In this document: positions 23,400-34,144 of the stretch, piece after piece
Layout: each line of letters begins with the position of its first letter
Position numbering within the stretch: the first letter of the stretch is position 1
NCBI RefSeq assembly: GCF_024139115.2
Contig: NW_026943408.1
Location: 62,001-126,000, forward strand
Length of the DNA: 64,000 nucleotides
DNA from: Armigeres subalbatus
Taxonomy: Eukaryota > Arthropoda > Insecta > Diptera > Culicidae
Direction: 5' to 3'
Made by a program: the position numbers and the translations under genes
The notes under the pieces: model-generated
What the model saw: the letters and a program-made list of their open reading frames with translations, nothing else
Databases searched by the model: none
What the model was told of the DNA's origin: nothing

Positions 23400-23826
23400 T
23401 TGAAACAATTCCTTGAATTTTGATACCCATATTATCAGGGTTTCTTCTAAATGAGTTTGTGACCACTTCAGAGTCTCCGAGAACATGTTCCAGGATGGCC
23501 GTTCCGATTACCATCGACCATATGGTCTAAACTGCTTGGAGAACATGTTTCCGGAACAATTCCAAGAATGTTGATACCCATACTGTAAATGGTCTATACT
23601 ACTAAGAATACATGTTTCCTGAACAATTCCAAGAATTTTGACACCCAGATTGCCTGGGTTTCTACTAAATGAGTTCGTGGCCACTTCAGGACCTACGGGA
23701 ACCTGTTCCAGATGTTCCAACTGGTATGGTCGATATCCATCCCATGGTCTCAACAACATGAAAAACCCTGTTTCCGGAATAATTCCAAGAATTTTGATAC
23801 CCATATTGCCTGGATTTCATCTAAAT
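23400..23826 (+). repeat. ~180-bp repeat, several tandem units
   Basis: Units contain aattttgatacccatatt, gcctgggtttcttctaaatg, gttcgtggccacttcagga and gttccggaacaattccaag. The last unit is split by the hAT element at 23827 and continues at 26825, so intact units supply the empty-site sequence for that insertion. Confidence 0.8.
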
Positions 23827-24049
23827 CAGCGGTTCTCAACCTTTTTCTTGAGAGGTACCCCTTCGAACTTTTGCATTATTTGAGGTACCCCTCTCGACAG
23901 TAGGCTTCCAATCCTCTTGAAAACATAATTTTGAAGGGAGCTCCTTTATGCTTTTGAGTTCCTTTAGAGTAGGCTTCCGAGCCTCATTATTAGGGGCTTT
24001 TGAGCCTCTTGTAGAGAGACTTCCGAGGCTCTTGAAGGCGGTTTTCAAG

Positions 24050-26575
24050 TCATTTAAAAGGAAGCTTCCATTGCATCTTGAAAGAACGCTTCTGAGCCTA
24101 TTGATAGAATGCTTCCAAGCCTATTGAAAGAATAATTCTGAGCTTCTTGAAGCGAAGCTTCCGAGCCTCTTGAAAGGAGGCTTCCGAGCCTCTCGAAAGA
24201 AGGTTCCGAGCCTCTCAAAAATAGACTTCCGAGCTTCCTGAAAGAAGGCAACCTAACCACTTGAAAGGAGGCTTCCGAACCTCTTGAAAAGAGGCTTTCG
24301 AGCCTCTCGAAAGGAGCCTTCTGATCCTCTTGGAAAAAGGCTTCAGAGCCTCTTGAAAGGAGGCTTTTGAGCCTCTTGAAAGAAGGCTTCCGAGCCTCTT
24401 GAAAGGAGGCTTCCGAGCATCTTGAAATGAGGTTTTTGAGTCTCTAGAAAAGGAAGCTTTTGAGCATCTAGAAAATAAGGCTTTTGAGCTTCTTGAAAGG
24501 AGGCTTCTGAGCCTCTTGAAAGAAGGATTCCGAGCCTCTTGGAAGGAAGCTCCCGAGCCTCTTGAAAGGATCCATCAAAGCCTCTTGGAAAGAGGCTTCG
24601 GGGCCTCTTGAAAGGAGGCTTTTGAGCCTCTTGAAAAGAGGCTTTCGAGCCTCTGGAAAGGCTCTTGAGAGGAGGCTTCCGAGCCTCTTGAGAGGAGGCT
24701 TTTGAGCCTCTTGAGAGGAGGCTTCCGTGCCTCTTGAGAGGAGGCTTCCGAGCCTCTTGAGAGGAGGCTTCCGAGCCTCTTGAGAGGAGGCTTCCGAGCC
24801 TCTTGAGAGGAGGCTTCCGAGCCTCTTGAGAGGAGGCTTCCAGGCCTCTTGAGAGGAGGCTTCCAGGCCTCTTGAGAGGAGGCTTCCAGGCCTCTTGAGA
24901 GGAGGCTTCCAGCCTCTTGAGAGGAGGCTTCCGAGCCTCTTGAGAGGAGGCTTTCGAGCCTCTTGAGAGGAGGCTTGAGCCTCTTGAGAGGAGGCTTCCA
25001 GGCCTCTTGAGGAGGCTTCTGGAGCCTCTTGAGAGGAGGCTTCCAGGCCTCTTGAGGAGGAGGCTTCCAGGCCTCTTGAGACGAGGCTTGAGCCTCTTGA
25101 GGAGGCTTCAGGCCTCTTGAGAGGAGGCTTGAGCCTCTTGAGAGGAGGCTTCTGAGCCTCTTGAGAGGAGGCTTCTGAGCCTCTTGAGAGGAGGCTTCCA
25201 GGCCTCTTGAGAGGAGGCTTCAGGCCTCTTGAGAGGAGGCTTCCAGGCCTCTTGAGAGGAGGCTTCCAGGCCTCTTGAGAGGAGGCTTGAGCCTCTTGAG
25301 AGGAGGCTTCCAGGCCTCTTGAGAGGAGGCTTCCGGGCCTCTTGAGAGGAGGCTTCCAGGCCTCTTGGAGAGGAGGCTTCCGAGCCTCTTGAGGAGGCTT
25401 CCAGGCCTCTTGAGAGGAGGCTTCCTGAGCCTCTTGAGAGGAGGCTTCGAGCCTCTTGAGAGGAGGCTTCGAGCCTCTTGAGGAGGCTTCCAGGCCTCTT
25501 GAGAGGAGGCTTGAGGCCTCTTGAGAGGAGGCTTCAGGCCTCTTGAGAGGAGGCTTCTGAGCCTCTTGAGAGGAGGCTTCTGAGCCTCTTGAGAGGAGGC
25601 TTCCAGGCCTCTTGAGAGGAGGCTTCAGGCCTCTTTGAGAGGAGGCTTCCGAGCCTCTTGAGTGGAAGCCTCAGAGCCTCTTGAGAGGAGGCTTCCAAGC
25701 CTCTTGAGAGGAGGCTTCCGAGCCTCTTAGGAGGAGGCTTCCGAGCCTCTTGAGAGGAGGCTTCCGAGCCTCTTGAGAGGAGGCTTCCGAGCCTCTTGAG
25801 AGGAGGCTTCCGAGCCTCTTGAGAGGAGGCTTCCGAGCCTCTTGAGAGGAGGCTTTCGAGCCTCTTGAGAGGAGGCTTGAGCCTCTTGAGAGGAGGCTTC
25901 CAGGCCTCTTGAGAGGAGGCCTGAGCCTCTTGAGAGGAGGCTTCCGAGGCCTCTTGAGATGAGGCTTCCTAGCCTCTTGAGAGGAGGCTTCCGAGCCTCT
26001 TGAGAGGAGGCTTCCGAGCCTCTTGAGAGGAGGCTTCCGAGCCTCTTGAGAGGAGGCTTCCGAGCCTCCTGGGAGGAGGCATCGGAGCCTCTTGAGAGGG
26101 GGCTTCCAGGCCTCTTGAGAGGAGGCTTCCGGGCCTCTTGAGAGGAGGCTTCCGGGCCTCTTGAGAGGAGGCTTCCGAGCCTCTTGAGAGGAGGCTTCCG
26201 AGCCTCTTGAGAGGAGGCTTCCGAGCCTCTTGAGAGGAGGCTTCCGAGCCTCTTGAGAGGAGGCTTCCAGGCCTCTTGAGGAGGAGGCTTCCGAGGCCTC
26301 TTGAGAGGAGGCTTCCAGGCCTCTTGAGAGGAGGCTTCCGGGCCTCTTGGAGGAGGCTTGAGGCCTCTTGAGAGGAGGCTTCCGAGCCTCTTGAGAGGAG
26401 GCTTCCAGGCCTCTTGAGAGGAGGCTTCCGAGCCTCTTGAGGAGGAGGCTTCCAGGCCTTTTGAGAGGAGGCTTCCAGGCCTCTTGAGAGGAGGCTTCCA
26501 GGCCTCTTGAGAAGAGGCTTCCAGGCCTCTTGAGAGGAGGCTTCCGAGCCTCTTGAGAGGAGGCTTCCGAGCTAA
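24050..26575. repeat. 23-bp minisatellite, about 100 copies
   Basis: The unit aggcttccgagcctcttgag plus agg (23 bp) is repeated almost without interruption. The left ~600 bp are diverged (gaaagaaggcttccgagc forms); from ~24660 on units are nearly uniform, with 1-3 bp deletions and cgag/cagg variants. Since 23 x 3 = 69 nt, an open minus-strand frame at 25727-26650 encodes a 23-residue repeat (KRLGSLLSRGSEASSQEARK core). It has no sign of being a real protein. Confidence 0.95.
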
Positions 26576-26579
26576 GTCT

Positions 26580-26745
26580 CGACTAAGTCGAGTCAAGTAC
26601 GAGACACTGAAGACGGCCTTACTGTTGAGGTCGAAACACGTATCTGTCAAGATACAATTAAGTGGTGGAATTCAATGGGATTGTACAAACTCGTCTTATG
26701 ACAAGTGAATGAATTTTGATTGAAATTGTAATATGTCCGCCATTA
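26580..26745. mobile_element. Half of a palindromic MITE inside the hAT element
   Basis: gagtcaagtacgagacactg, aagacggcc, ggtcgaaacacgtatctg and aactcgtcttatgacaag parallel the right arm of the element at 49234-49489 with moderate divergence. Only one arm and the centre are kept. Confidence 0.65.
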
Positions 26746-28325
26746 CGCATTTTTGTCCGAGGTACCCCCTATGGCCAGCGAAGGTACCCCCAGGGGTACA
26801 TGTACCCCAGGTTGAGAACCGCTGATCTAAATGATTTTGTGGCCACTATAGGGTACACGGAACCTATTCAGGATGTCCGTTCCGAGAGCAAATGACCAAA
26901 TCCAAATCAACTACACCTTGCGACTCTTACCATGGAACGATCCAGCCAACCTTCATCCATACCAAAATCCTCGTTCTTTGATTGACTTGCAACCATTAGT
27001 AGACCGTCAGTGGTTACATCCTGGAGAATTTTCGATATCATGCACCGTTTCTTCAACACAGAAATCGCCAACGGATGCGGTTCAATCTATAACAGTGATC
27101 CCCAAAGTGCGGCCCGCGGGCCGCATGCGGCCCTCGAAGCCTTTTCCTGCGGCCCGCAAAGGATTTCAGAATCTACACTACATGTGGCCCGTTGATAACC
27201 TTTAGATGACACGAAACGCTTCTCATCATGCTCAGTTTTTTGTTATACTCAGGGAATCTGTCAAGTTCACATCATTACGATGTTTAAGCACCATCATGAT
27301 TAATTAAAACTTTAATTTAGAGAAATCGATCAATACAGTTACGCCCCTATGACCCTAAGCGTGAGAATTCATTACTTCAAAGATGTTACGTAGGCCAACT
27401 TCGATGGTGTTGCCCCGGGCTATGAAAATAGCCACTTCGTCATTTTTTCGCAGATTCTAACGAACTAAATGTTAAACTGCTGGTCAAACTAATGTTGCCA
27501 TATACTGCTCTGAAATAAGGAAACTTTCAATGCAAGTTAGGGTTTGGCAAAATTTATATTTGTTTTATTTTCAACTCCATAAAATAAGCTGAATACCAAG
27601 ATACTTTACGCTACTGTACTGGAAGGCTTCTTTTGACTCCAGGGCTACATTGGATTTTTGGTTTTCTAAAAAAAAGTAAACGGATAAAATATCAAATTTG
27701 AATCTGAAAGTGGCCATCCAACTATCAACACGACACCCGGATGGTGATAATGGCAATTTGAGAGTCATTTACGTTATAATTCTTGTTTAAAAACGTCCAA
27801 AATAGCCCCCGATTTGTCAAAAGAACCCTCAAACGATGGTACCTAAAATATTTAACAAAGTCGAGAATTTCCTCATTAGTTGATGAATAAAAGGTTTCTG
27901 TAAAATTCAATTGACCGAAAATCTAGAAACACGGTAAATAGTGTGGAATTCAGATTTATTCGATATCTATTCAAAACTACTGGGGGCAGCAGGGACTATG
28001 TCCAAGGGCTTGACGATCCCTCCCCAGGCCATCTGCGAGTTGTGGCGCCTGCCTAGGATGTGGTGAGGTTTGACAGTGGGCCCTGTTAAACCTCTATAAA
28101 AAGCTGCATGAATCCGCAAGTAGGCTCCGCCAAAGCGACCGTGTGCCGCTCAAAGCGCTCAAGCCCAAGTCCTGGTGTTAGGTGGGACGCTAAACAGCCC
28201 TGACACGACGGCCCTCCGACGAGACAGGAGGTTTGCGCAGGCCCAATAAGCCGCCTTTAAAAACAACTATTACGAACGACATAGAAGATAATACGACTCG
28301 ATATAATCGGCAACGACCTAGGATG

Positions 28326-28840
28326 TGCAAGCTGAGGATAAAAGGCCGTTTCTTCAACTATAGCATCATCAACGTGCACTGCCCACACGAAGGAGATCCG
28401 ACGACGAGAAAGAAGCGTTCTATGCGCAGCTGGAGCAGACATACGATGGATGCCCACTGCGGGACGTCAAAATCGTCATCGGTGACATGAACGCTCAGGT
28501 AGGAAGGGAGGAAATGTATAGACCGGTCATCGGACCGGATAGTCTGCATACCGTATCGAACGACAACGGCCAACGATGCATAAACTTTGCAGCCTCCCGC
28601 GGAATGGTAGTCCGAAGCACTTTCTTCCCCCGTAAGAATATCCACAAGGCCACATGGAAATCACCTAATCAAGTAACGGAAAACCAAATCGACCACGTTC
28701 TAATCGACGGTAAATTCTTCTCCGACATCACGAACGTACGCACTTACCGCAGTGCGAATATTGAATTCGACCCTTGATCCGACCACTACCTCGTCGCAGT
28801 ATGTCTGCGCTCAAAACTCTCGACGGTGTACAACACGTGT
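28326..28840 (+). pseudogene. RTE endonuclease, C-terminal half
   Basis: The piece begins CKLRIKGRFFNYSIINVHCP, equal to the position of VLRIRGKFFNYSLINVYAP in the 60.7 kb copy, so the N-terminal ~80 residues with the first active-site glutamate are gone. The later motifs are present: VIGDMNAQVGRE near 28472, NQIDHVLIDGKFFSDITNVR and SDHYL at 28778-28792. A frame change separates the first two, and a TGA at 28775-28777 precedes SDH. The domain would cleave target DNA if intact. Confidence 0.85.
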
Positions 28841-29093
28841 CGGAGTCGTCCGCTGCGGCTTAACATTGGGTGGCTACAAGACGGTAGACTAGCCCAAGAC
28901 TACGCGCAGCAGCTGGAAGTGACACTCCCAACGGAAGAGCAGCTAGGCGCAGCATCTTTTGAAGATGACTGGAGAGATATTCGATCCGCCATTGGAAGCA
29001 CCGCAACCGCTGCACTAGGCAGATCAGAGAAACGACTGGTATGACGGCGAATGTGAGCAGTTAGTTGAGGAGAAGAATGCAGCATGGGCGAGA

Positions 29094-30723
29094 TTGCTGC
29101 AACACCGCACGAGGGCGAACGAGGCACGATACAAACGGGCGCGGAACAGACAAAACTCGATTTTCCGGAGGAAAAAGCGCCAGCAGGAAGATCGAGACCG
29201 TGAAGAGACGGAGGAACTGTACCGCGCTAATAACGCACGAAAGTTCTATGAGAAGTTGAACCGTTCACGTAAGGGCCACGTGCCACAGCCCGATATGTGT
29301 AAGGACATAAACGGGAACCTTCTTACGAACGAGCGTGAGGTGATCCAAAGGTGGCGGCAGCACTACGAAGAGCACCTGAATGGCGATATGGCAGACAACG
29401 GTGGCGGTATGGTAATGAACCTAGGAGCACGCGCGCAGGAAATCCAGGAGGAGATCGGCCGGCTGAAAAACAACAAAGCCCCTGGAGTTGACCAACTACC
29501 AGGAGAGCTGTTTAAACACGGTGGTGAAGCACTGGCTAGAGCGCTGCATTGGGTGATTACCAAGGTTTGGGAGGATGAGGTTCTGCCGCAGGAGTGGATG
29601 GAAGGTGTCGTGTGTCCCATCTACAAAAGGGCGATAAGCTGGATTGTAGCAACTACCGCGCAATCACATTGCTGAACGCCGCCTACAAGGTACTCTCCCA
29701 AATTTTATGCCGTCGACTAACACCAATTGCAAGAGAGTTCGTGGGGCAGTACCAGGCGGGATTTATGGGTCAACGCTCTACCACAGACAGGTATTGCAGA
29801 AATGCCGCGAATACAACGTGCCCACACATCATCTATTTATCGTCTTCAAAGCCGCATATGATACAATCGATCGGGACCAGCTATGGCAGCTAATGCACGA
29901 AAACGGATTTCCGGATAAACTGATGCAGTTGATCAAGGCGACGATGGATCGGGTGATGTGCGTAGTTCGAGTTTCAAGGGCATTCTCGAGTCCCTTCGAA
30001 ACACGCAGAGGGTTACGGCAAGGTGATGGTCTTTCGTGTCTGCTATTCAACATCGCTTTGGAGGGAGTAATACGAAGGGCAGGGATTGACACGAGTGGTA
30101 CGATTTTCACGAAGTCCGTCCAGTTATTTGGTTTCGCCGACGACATTGATATCATGGCACGTAACTTTGAGAGGATGGAGGAAGTCTACATCAGACTGAA
30201 AAGCGAAGCTAAACGGATTGAACGAGTCATCAACACGTCGAAGACGAAGTACATGATAGGAAGAGGCTCAAGAGAGGTCAATGTGAGCCACCCACCACGA
30301 GTTTCTATCGGTGGTGACGAAATCGAGGTGGTTGAAGAATTCGTGTACTTGGGCTCACTGGTGACCGCCAATAACGATACCAGCAGAGAAATTCGGAGAC
30401 GCATAGTGGCTGGAAATCGTACGTACTTTGGACTCCGCAAGACGCTTCGATCGAACCATCCATCGTTCACACCGCGAAAATCGGAAGACTGCGGTGGGCC
30501 GGGCACGTAGCCAGAATTTCGGACAGTAATCCGGTGAAAATGGCTCTCGACAACGATCCGACGGGAACAAGAAGGCGAGGTGCACAGCGGGCAAGGTGGA
30601 TCGATCAGGTGGAGGACGACTTGCGGACCCTCCGCAGACTGCGTGGTTGGCGAAGTGCAGCCATGAACCGAGCTGACTGGAGAAGTCTTTTATGTGCAGC
30701 ACAGGCCACTCCGGCCTTAGTCT
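29094..30723 (+). pseudogene. RTE reverse transcriptase and C-terminal part
   Basis: The order is KNNKAPGVDQLPGELFKHGG, WMEGVVCPIYK, YRAITLLNAAYKVLSQIL, a motif A region FKAAYDTIDRDQ, GLRQGDGLSCLLFNIALEG and FADDIDIM (FADD codons 30133-30144). In motif A the residue before FKAAYD is Val where the minus-strand copy at 33.7 kb has Asp, so a catalytic aspartate is lost. One base is missing near 29628 (five As in the 57.3 kb copy, four here), ~20 bp near 29790, and ~217 bp at 30455 relative to the 38.6 kb copy. The tail WIDQVEDDLRTLRRLRGW is shared by all copies. Confidence 0.9.
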
Positions 30724-31027
30724 GATGATAAATAAATAAATAAATCAAAACTACTGGCAAGTTCACCTGGCTTTGGAAACATGTTTGTCGTTATTTGACA
30801 CGACAAGTTATGATCAATGGTGTCTCGAAATCTTAATTTTTATCTGTTCAATGGCACAGAATTGGAGATTTCAAAAGTTTGAATGTCCAAATAGGAAATA
30901 AAATTATTCCATGTATTTATGCACATATTTAAAGCCCTTGAACCGAAAGAATAAGGTTAAGGAATCGTTACTGTTGTGTGTAGTGAACAATAATCCTTCA
31001 AATAAATCAGAATCCTTGAATCGGACA

Positions 31028-31362
31028 CACGGTGTGTTTGTCCAAAGAGGCTTATTTTCAAAAAATCAGTATCTCTAAAACACTCACTACACGAAAGTAT
31101 AGGTTTTCCTCTTTCACGTAAGTGCATTTATAAAATGTTCTACCGGGGTCATTTTTCCATACATTTTTGAGGGGTTAAATCGGCTATCATTCGAGATTTC
31201 TATGGAGTGAAAAATAGTGAAAAAAAATTAAAATTGTTCTAGATCCCCGATAGAACATTTTAGTTTACCCACTATATGAAAGAGGAGAGCATCTACTAAA
31301 CGTGGTGAGTGTTTCAGAGATAATGATTTTTGAAAAATAATGTTTCCCATAGAGACACCGTG
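31028..31362. mobile_element. 345-bp MITE family, copy 2
   Basis: It starts cacggtgtgtttgtccaaag and ends cccatagagacaccgtg, and aligns along its whole length with 1844-2188 apart from short indels. The flanks carry gaca on both sides (31024-31027, 31363-31366), a possible 4-bp target duplication. The inner inverted pair around atgttctaccgggg and ccccgatagaacat is kept. Confidence 0.88.
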
Positions 31363-31572
31363 GACAACATATGATAATTTGGGAAAATAGATTAATATGT
31401 TCTGCAAACTATGCTGAAAAGTCAGCTACGGTGATAAAACCCGTAGAATAAAATGTTTTTACAAGTATGTTTTTTAAAGAATATTCATCACAACAAATTT
31501 TACTGAAATGTGAAACAGATAATAAAAATAATGTTGATTAAGCTGTAAAATTCTACATGAAACGAAGAGCAA

Positions 31573-31654
31573 AGGCTGCAAATGTACTGCGGCCCGCTTC
31601 AACAGTTCAAAATTGCTATGCGGCCCTAGATAATACGCATGCTGGGGACCACTG
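31573..31654 (-). mobile_element. hAT-like right terminus
   Basis: tgcaaatgtactgcggcccg ... gctggggaccactg reads, on the minus strand, as a hAT terminus cagtggtcccc with a gcggcccgc subterminal box. It is the right-hand partner proposed for the end at 27093. Confidence 0.55.
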
Positions 31655-31824
31655 GTATAGACGTTTGGAGCCTGTTGCTCCCCAATTACCGCACAGTAGC
31701 ACGCACAAACTTGCACGCCCGCATATTCCAACAAGATAACCCGGCAGCCGTTGAAGCAATCATCAAGCGACATCGATATGCTTTTGGATGTCGAGGATGA
31801 GGGAGAAGCAATTCAGCTTACACT

Positions 31825-32130
31825 TCTTCTTCTTCTTCTTCTTCTTCTTCATTGGCAATACATCCCCCACTGGGACATTGCCGCCTCGCAGCTCACTAAG
31901 CACTTCCACAGTTATTAACTGCGAGGTTTCTAAGTTACCATTTTGCATTCGTATATCATGAGGCTAACACGATGATACTTTTATGCCCAGGGAAGTCGAG
32001 ACAATTTCCAATCCGAAAATTGCCTAGACCGGCACTGGGAATCGAACCCAGCCACCCTCAGCATGGTCTTGCTTTGTAGCCGCGCGTCTTACCGCACGGC
32101 TAAAGAGGGCCCTTACCCAGGGCCCAGGCC
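31825..32130 (-). mobile_element. tRNA-derived SINE, minus strand
   Basis: The plus strand begins with a (TTC)n tract, continues through the complement of the SINE body, gaatcgaacccagcc (box B complement) and ccgcgcgtcttaccgcacgg (box A complement). The 11-bp duplication cagcttacact at 31814-31824 and 32131-32141 fixes both ends. About 25 bp beyond the usual 5' end (gggcccttacccagggccc) belong to this insertion. Confidence 0.92.
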
Positions 32131-32141
32131 CAGCTTACACT

Positions 32142-32628
32142 AGATGTACGATGGAGAAGGCTTCCCACCGACGAGGATCTCAACAGCACACTGTTAGAAA
32201 TTAAAAATGTCCACTGACTGAAATCCGCCGAATCACCTGTGTTGACACCGAACCATTTCCTACTCTGTTCGTCGAGCGGCCTGAAACCATGAGTACCATA
32301 TAACGATAATCCGTCCGTTCTCCGGAACAGCTACAAGCAATCACAAATTATGGCTAACGAATTGGGGTCTCCAGTGGCCCTACGAGCAAAGGCGTAGGAT
32401 TGTCAATCCGATCTAGAATGTTTCAATTTCTATTCTAACTGATAAAGTTGATGGATTCGGGATATTCAGGCGACGTAAGCAGCTATTCTTTCCAACACTT
32501 TCAATGCTTAGCTACAAAAAGTGTGTATTCAATGACTGTTTCAGGTTGGCCAGAGATAAACATCTACTACGAAATCCGGAAAATTTGGGAGACCATCTAA
32601 TTGCCTCAGAACTGCATTTGTAACGGCC
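32142..32628. other. No supported gene
   Basis: A 490-bp stretch between SINE and RTE copy. I see no frame, terminal repeat or array here. Confidence 0.4.
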
Positions 32629-34144
32629 GACTAAGGCCGAAGTGGCCTGTGCGGTATATAAGAGTCTTCTCCATTCGGCTCGGTCCATGGCTACACGTCG
32701 CCAACCACGCAGTCTACGGAGGGTCCGCAAGTCATCTTCCACCTGATCGATCCACCTTGCCCGCTGCGCACCTCGCCTTCTTGTGCCCGTCGAATCGTTT
32801 TCGAGAACCATTTTCACCGGATTACTGTCCGACATTCTGGCTACGTGCCCGGCCCACGGTGTGAACGATGGATGGTTCTCCCAACAGCTGATGCAACTCG
32901 TGGTTCATTCGCCTCCTCCACGTACCGTCCGCCATCTGCACCCCACCATAGATGGTACGCAGCACTTTCCTTTCGAAAACTCCCAGTGCGCGTTGGTCCT
33001 CCAAGAGCATCGTCCAGGTCTCGTGTCCGTAGAGGACTACCGGTCTAATGAGCGTTTTGTAGATTGTCAGTTTGGTACGGCGGCGAACTCTATTCGATCG
33101 GAGCGTCTTGCGGAGTCCAAAGTACGTACGATTTCCAGCCACTATGCGTCTCCGAATTTCTCTGCTGGTATCATTTTCGGCAGTCACCAGTGAGCCCAAG
33201 TACACAAATTCTTCTACCACCTCGAATTCGTCACCACCGATGCAAACTCGCGGTGGGTGGTTCACATTGTCTTCTCTCTTGAACCTCTTCCTATCATGTA
33301 CTTTGTCTTCGACGTGTTAATGGCTAGTCCGATCCGCTTGGCTTCCCTCTTCAGTCTGATGTAGGCTTCCACCATCTTCTCAAAGTTACGTACCATAATA
33401 TCTATGTCGTCGGCGAAGCCAAATAGCTGGATGGACTTATTGAAAATCGTGCTCTTCGTATTGCCCCTTCCAAAGCGATGTTGAATAGCAGACACGAAAG
33501 ACCATCACCTTGCCGTAACCCTCTGCGCGTTTCGAATGGACTCGAGAATGCCCTGAAACTCGAACTACGCACATCACGCGATCCATCGTCGCTTTGATCA
33601 ACCGTGTCAGTTCATCCGGAAATCCGTGTTCGTGCATTAGCTGCCATAGCTGGTCTCGATCGATTGTATCATATGCGGCTTTGAAGTCAATGAATAGATG
33701 ATGTGTGGGCACGTGGTATTCGCGGCATTTCTGCAGTACTTGGCGAATGACGAACACCTGATCTGTGGTGGAGCGTTCGCCCATAAAACCCGCCTGGCAC
33801 TGCCCCACGAACTCCGTTGCAATTGCTAGTGACGGCATAACATTTGGGAGAGTACCTTGTAGGCGGCATTCAGCATTCATTCATTGCTACAATCCAGCTT
33901 ATCGCCCTTTTTGTAGATGGGACACACGACACCTTCCATCCACTCCTGCGGCAAAACTTCCTCCTCCCAAATCTTGGTAATGACCCAGTGCAGCGCTCTA
34001 GCCGGTCCTCCACCACCGTGTTTAAATAGCTCTCCTGGTAGTTGGTCAACCCCAGGGGCTTTGTTGTTCTTCAGCCGGCCAATCTCCTCCTGGATTTCCT
34101 GGAGATCCGGAGCCGGTAGAATTATGTCCTGCGCGTGTTCTGAA
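32629..34144 (-). pseudogene. RTE-type LINE, 5'-truncated, minus strand
   Basis: Minus-strand pieces at 34143-33877 (QEIQEEIGRLKNNKAPGVDQ, WMEGVVCPIYKKGDKLDC), 33880-33437 (FIDFKAAYDTIDRDQLWQLM with the catalytic Asp kept), 33495-33262 (LFGFADDIDIMVRNFEKM), 33265-32822 (RTYFGLRKTLRSNRVRR, VLYGHETWTMLLED) and 32835-32630 (WIDQVEDDLRTLRRLRGW) give the RT and C-terminal part in order. The 217-bp segment missing from the 28-30 kb copy is present here. Four frame changes break the protein. The 5' end lies in the linker ahead of RT (matches stop at ~34144). Sequence identity with the other copies is lost at ~32629, just after the usual stop. No target duplication was found. Confidence 0.9.

Larger units (their letters stand above)
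23827..26824. mobile_element. Non-autonomous hAT element, 3.0 kb, with 8-bp TSD
   Basis: The 16-bp termini cagcggttctcaacct and aggttgagaaccgctg are perfect inverted repeats of the well-known hAT form. The 8-bp target duplication atctaaat stands at 23819-23826 and 26825-26832, the size expected for hAT. Joining the flanks restores the uninterrupted ~180-bp repeat unit (compare cttctaaatgagtttgtg near 23450). Subterminal ggtacccc motifs occur at both ends. The interior is a 23-bp minisatellite plus 0.2 kb resembling the palindromic MITE at 49.2 kb. No transposase is encoded. Confidence 0.92.
27984..30744 (+). mobile_element. RTE-type LINE, 2.76 kb, 13-bp TSD
   Basis: The element is bounded by the 13-bp duplication tcaaaactactgg at 27971-27983 and 30745-30757. 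It has a 5' leader (27984-28325), an endonuclease with its first half deleted, an RT, and a C-terminal DNA-binding-like part, and it ends tgatgataaataaataaata. RTE elements encode one large protein with EEP endonuclease and RT, consistent with what is left. Internal deletions at ~28325, ~29790 and ~30455 and several frame changes inactivate it. Related copies lie at 32.6, 38.5, 50.1 and 56.6 kb. Confidence 0.93.
27093..31654. mobile_element. Possible hAT element split by later insertions
   Basis: The left end cagtgatccccaaagtgcgg is followed by ggcccgcgggcc; the reverse complement of the right end reads cagtggtccccagcatgcg and has gcggcccgc inside. Such termini are typical of hAT elements. 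The 8-bp flanks (atctataa and gtatagac) match only in part, so the two ends may belong to different copies. If they are one element, the RTE at 27984-30744 and the MITE at 31028-31362 inserted into it. Minus frames at 27571-27910 show no transposase signature. Confidence 0.4.

Noticed and set aside
24050..26575. CRISPR-like regular repeats
   Set aside because: The units are contiguous with no spacers, and the context is eukaryotic.
25727..26650. 307-codon minus-strand ORF with a 23-residue repeat
   Set aside because: It is the translation of the 23-bp minisatellite; three units make 69 nt, so the frame stays open by arithmetic.
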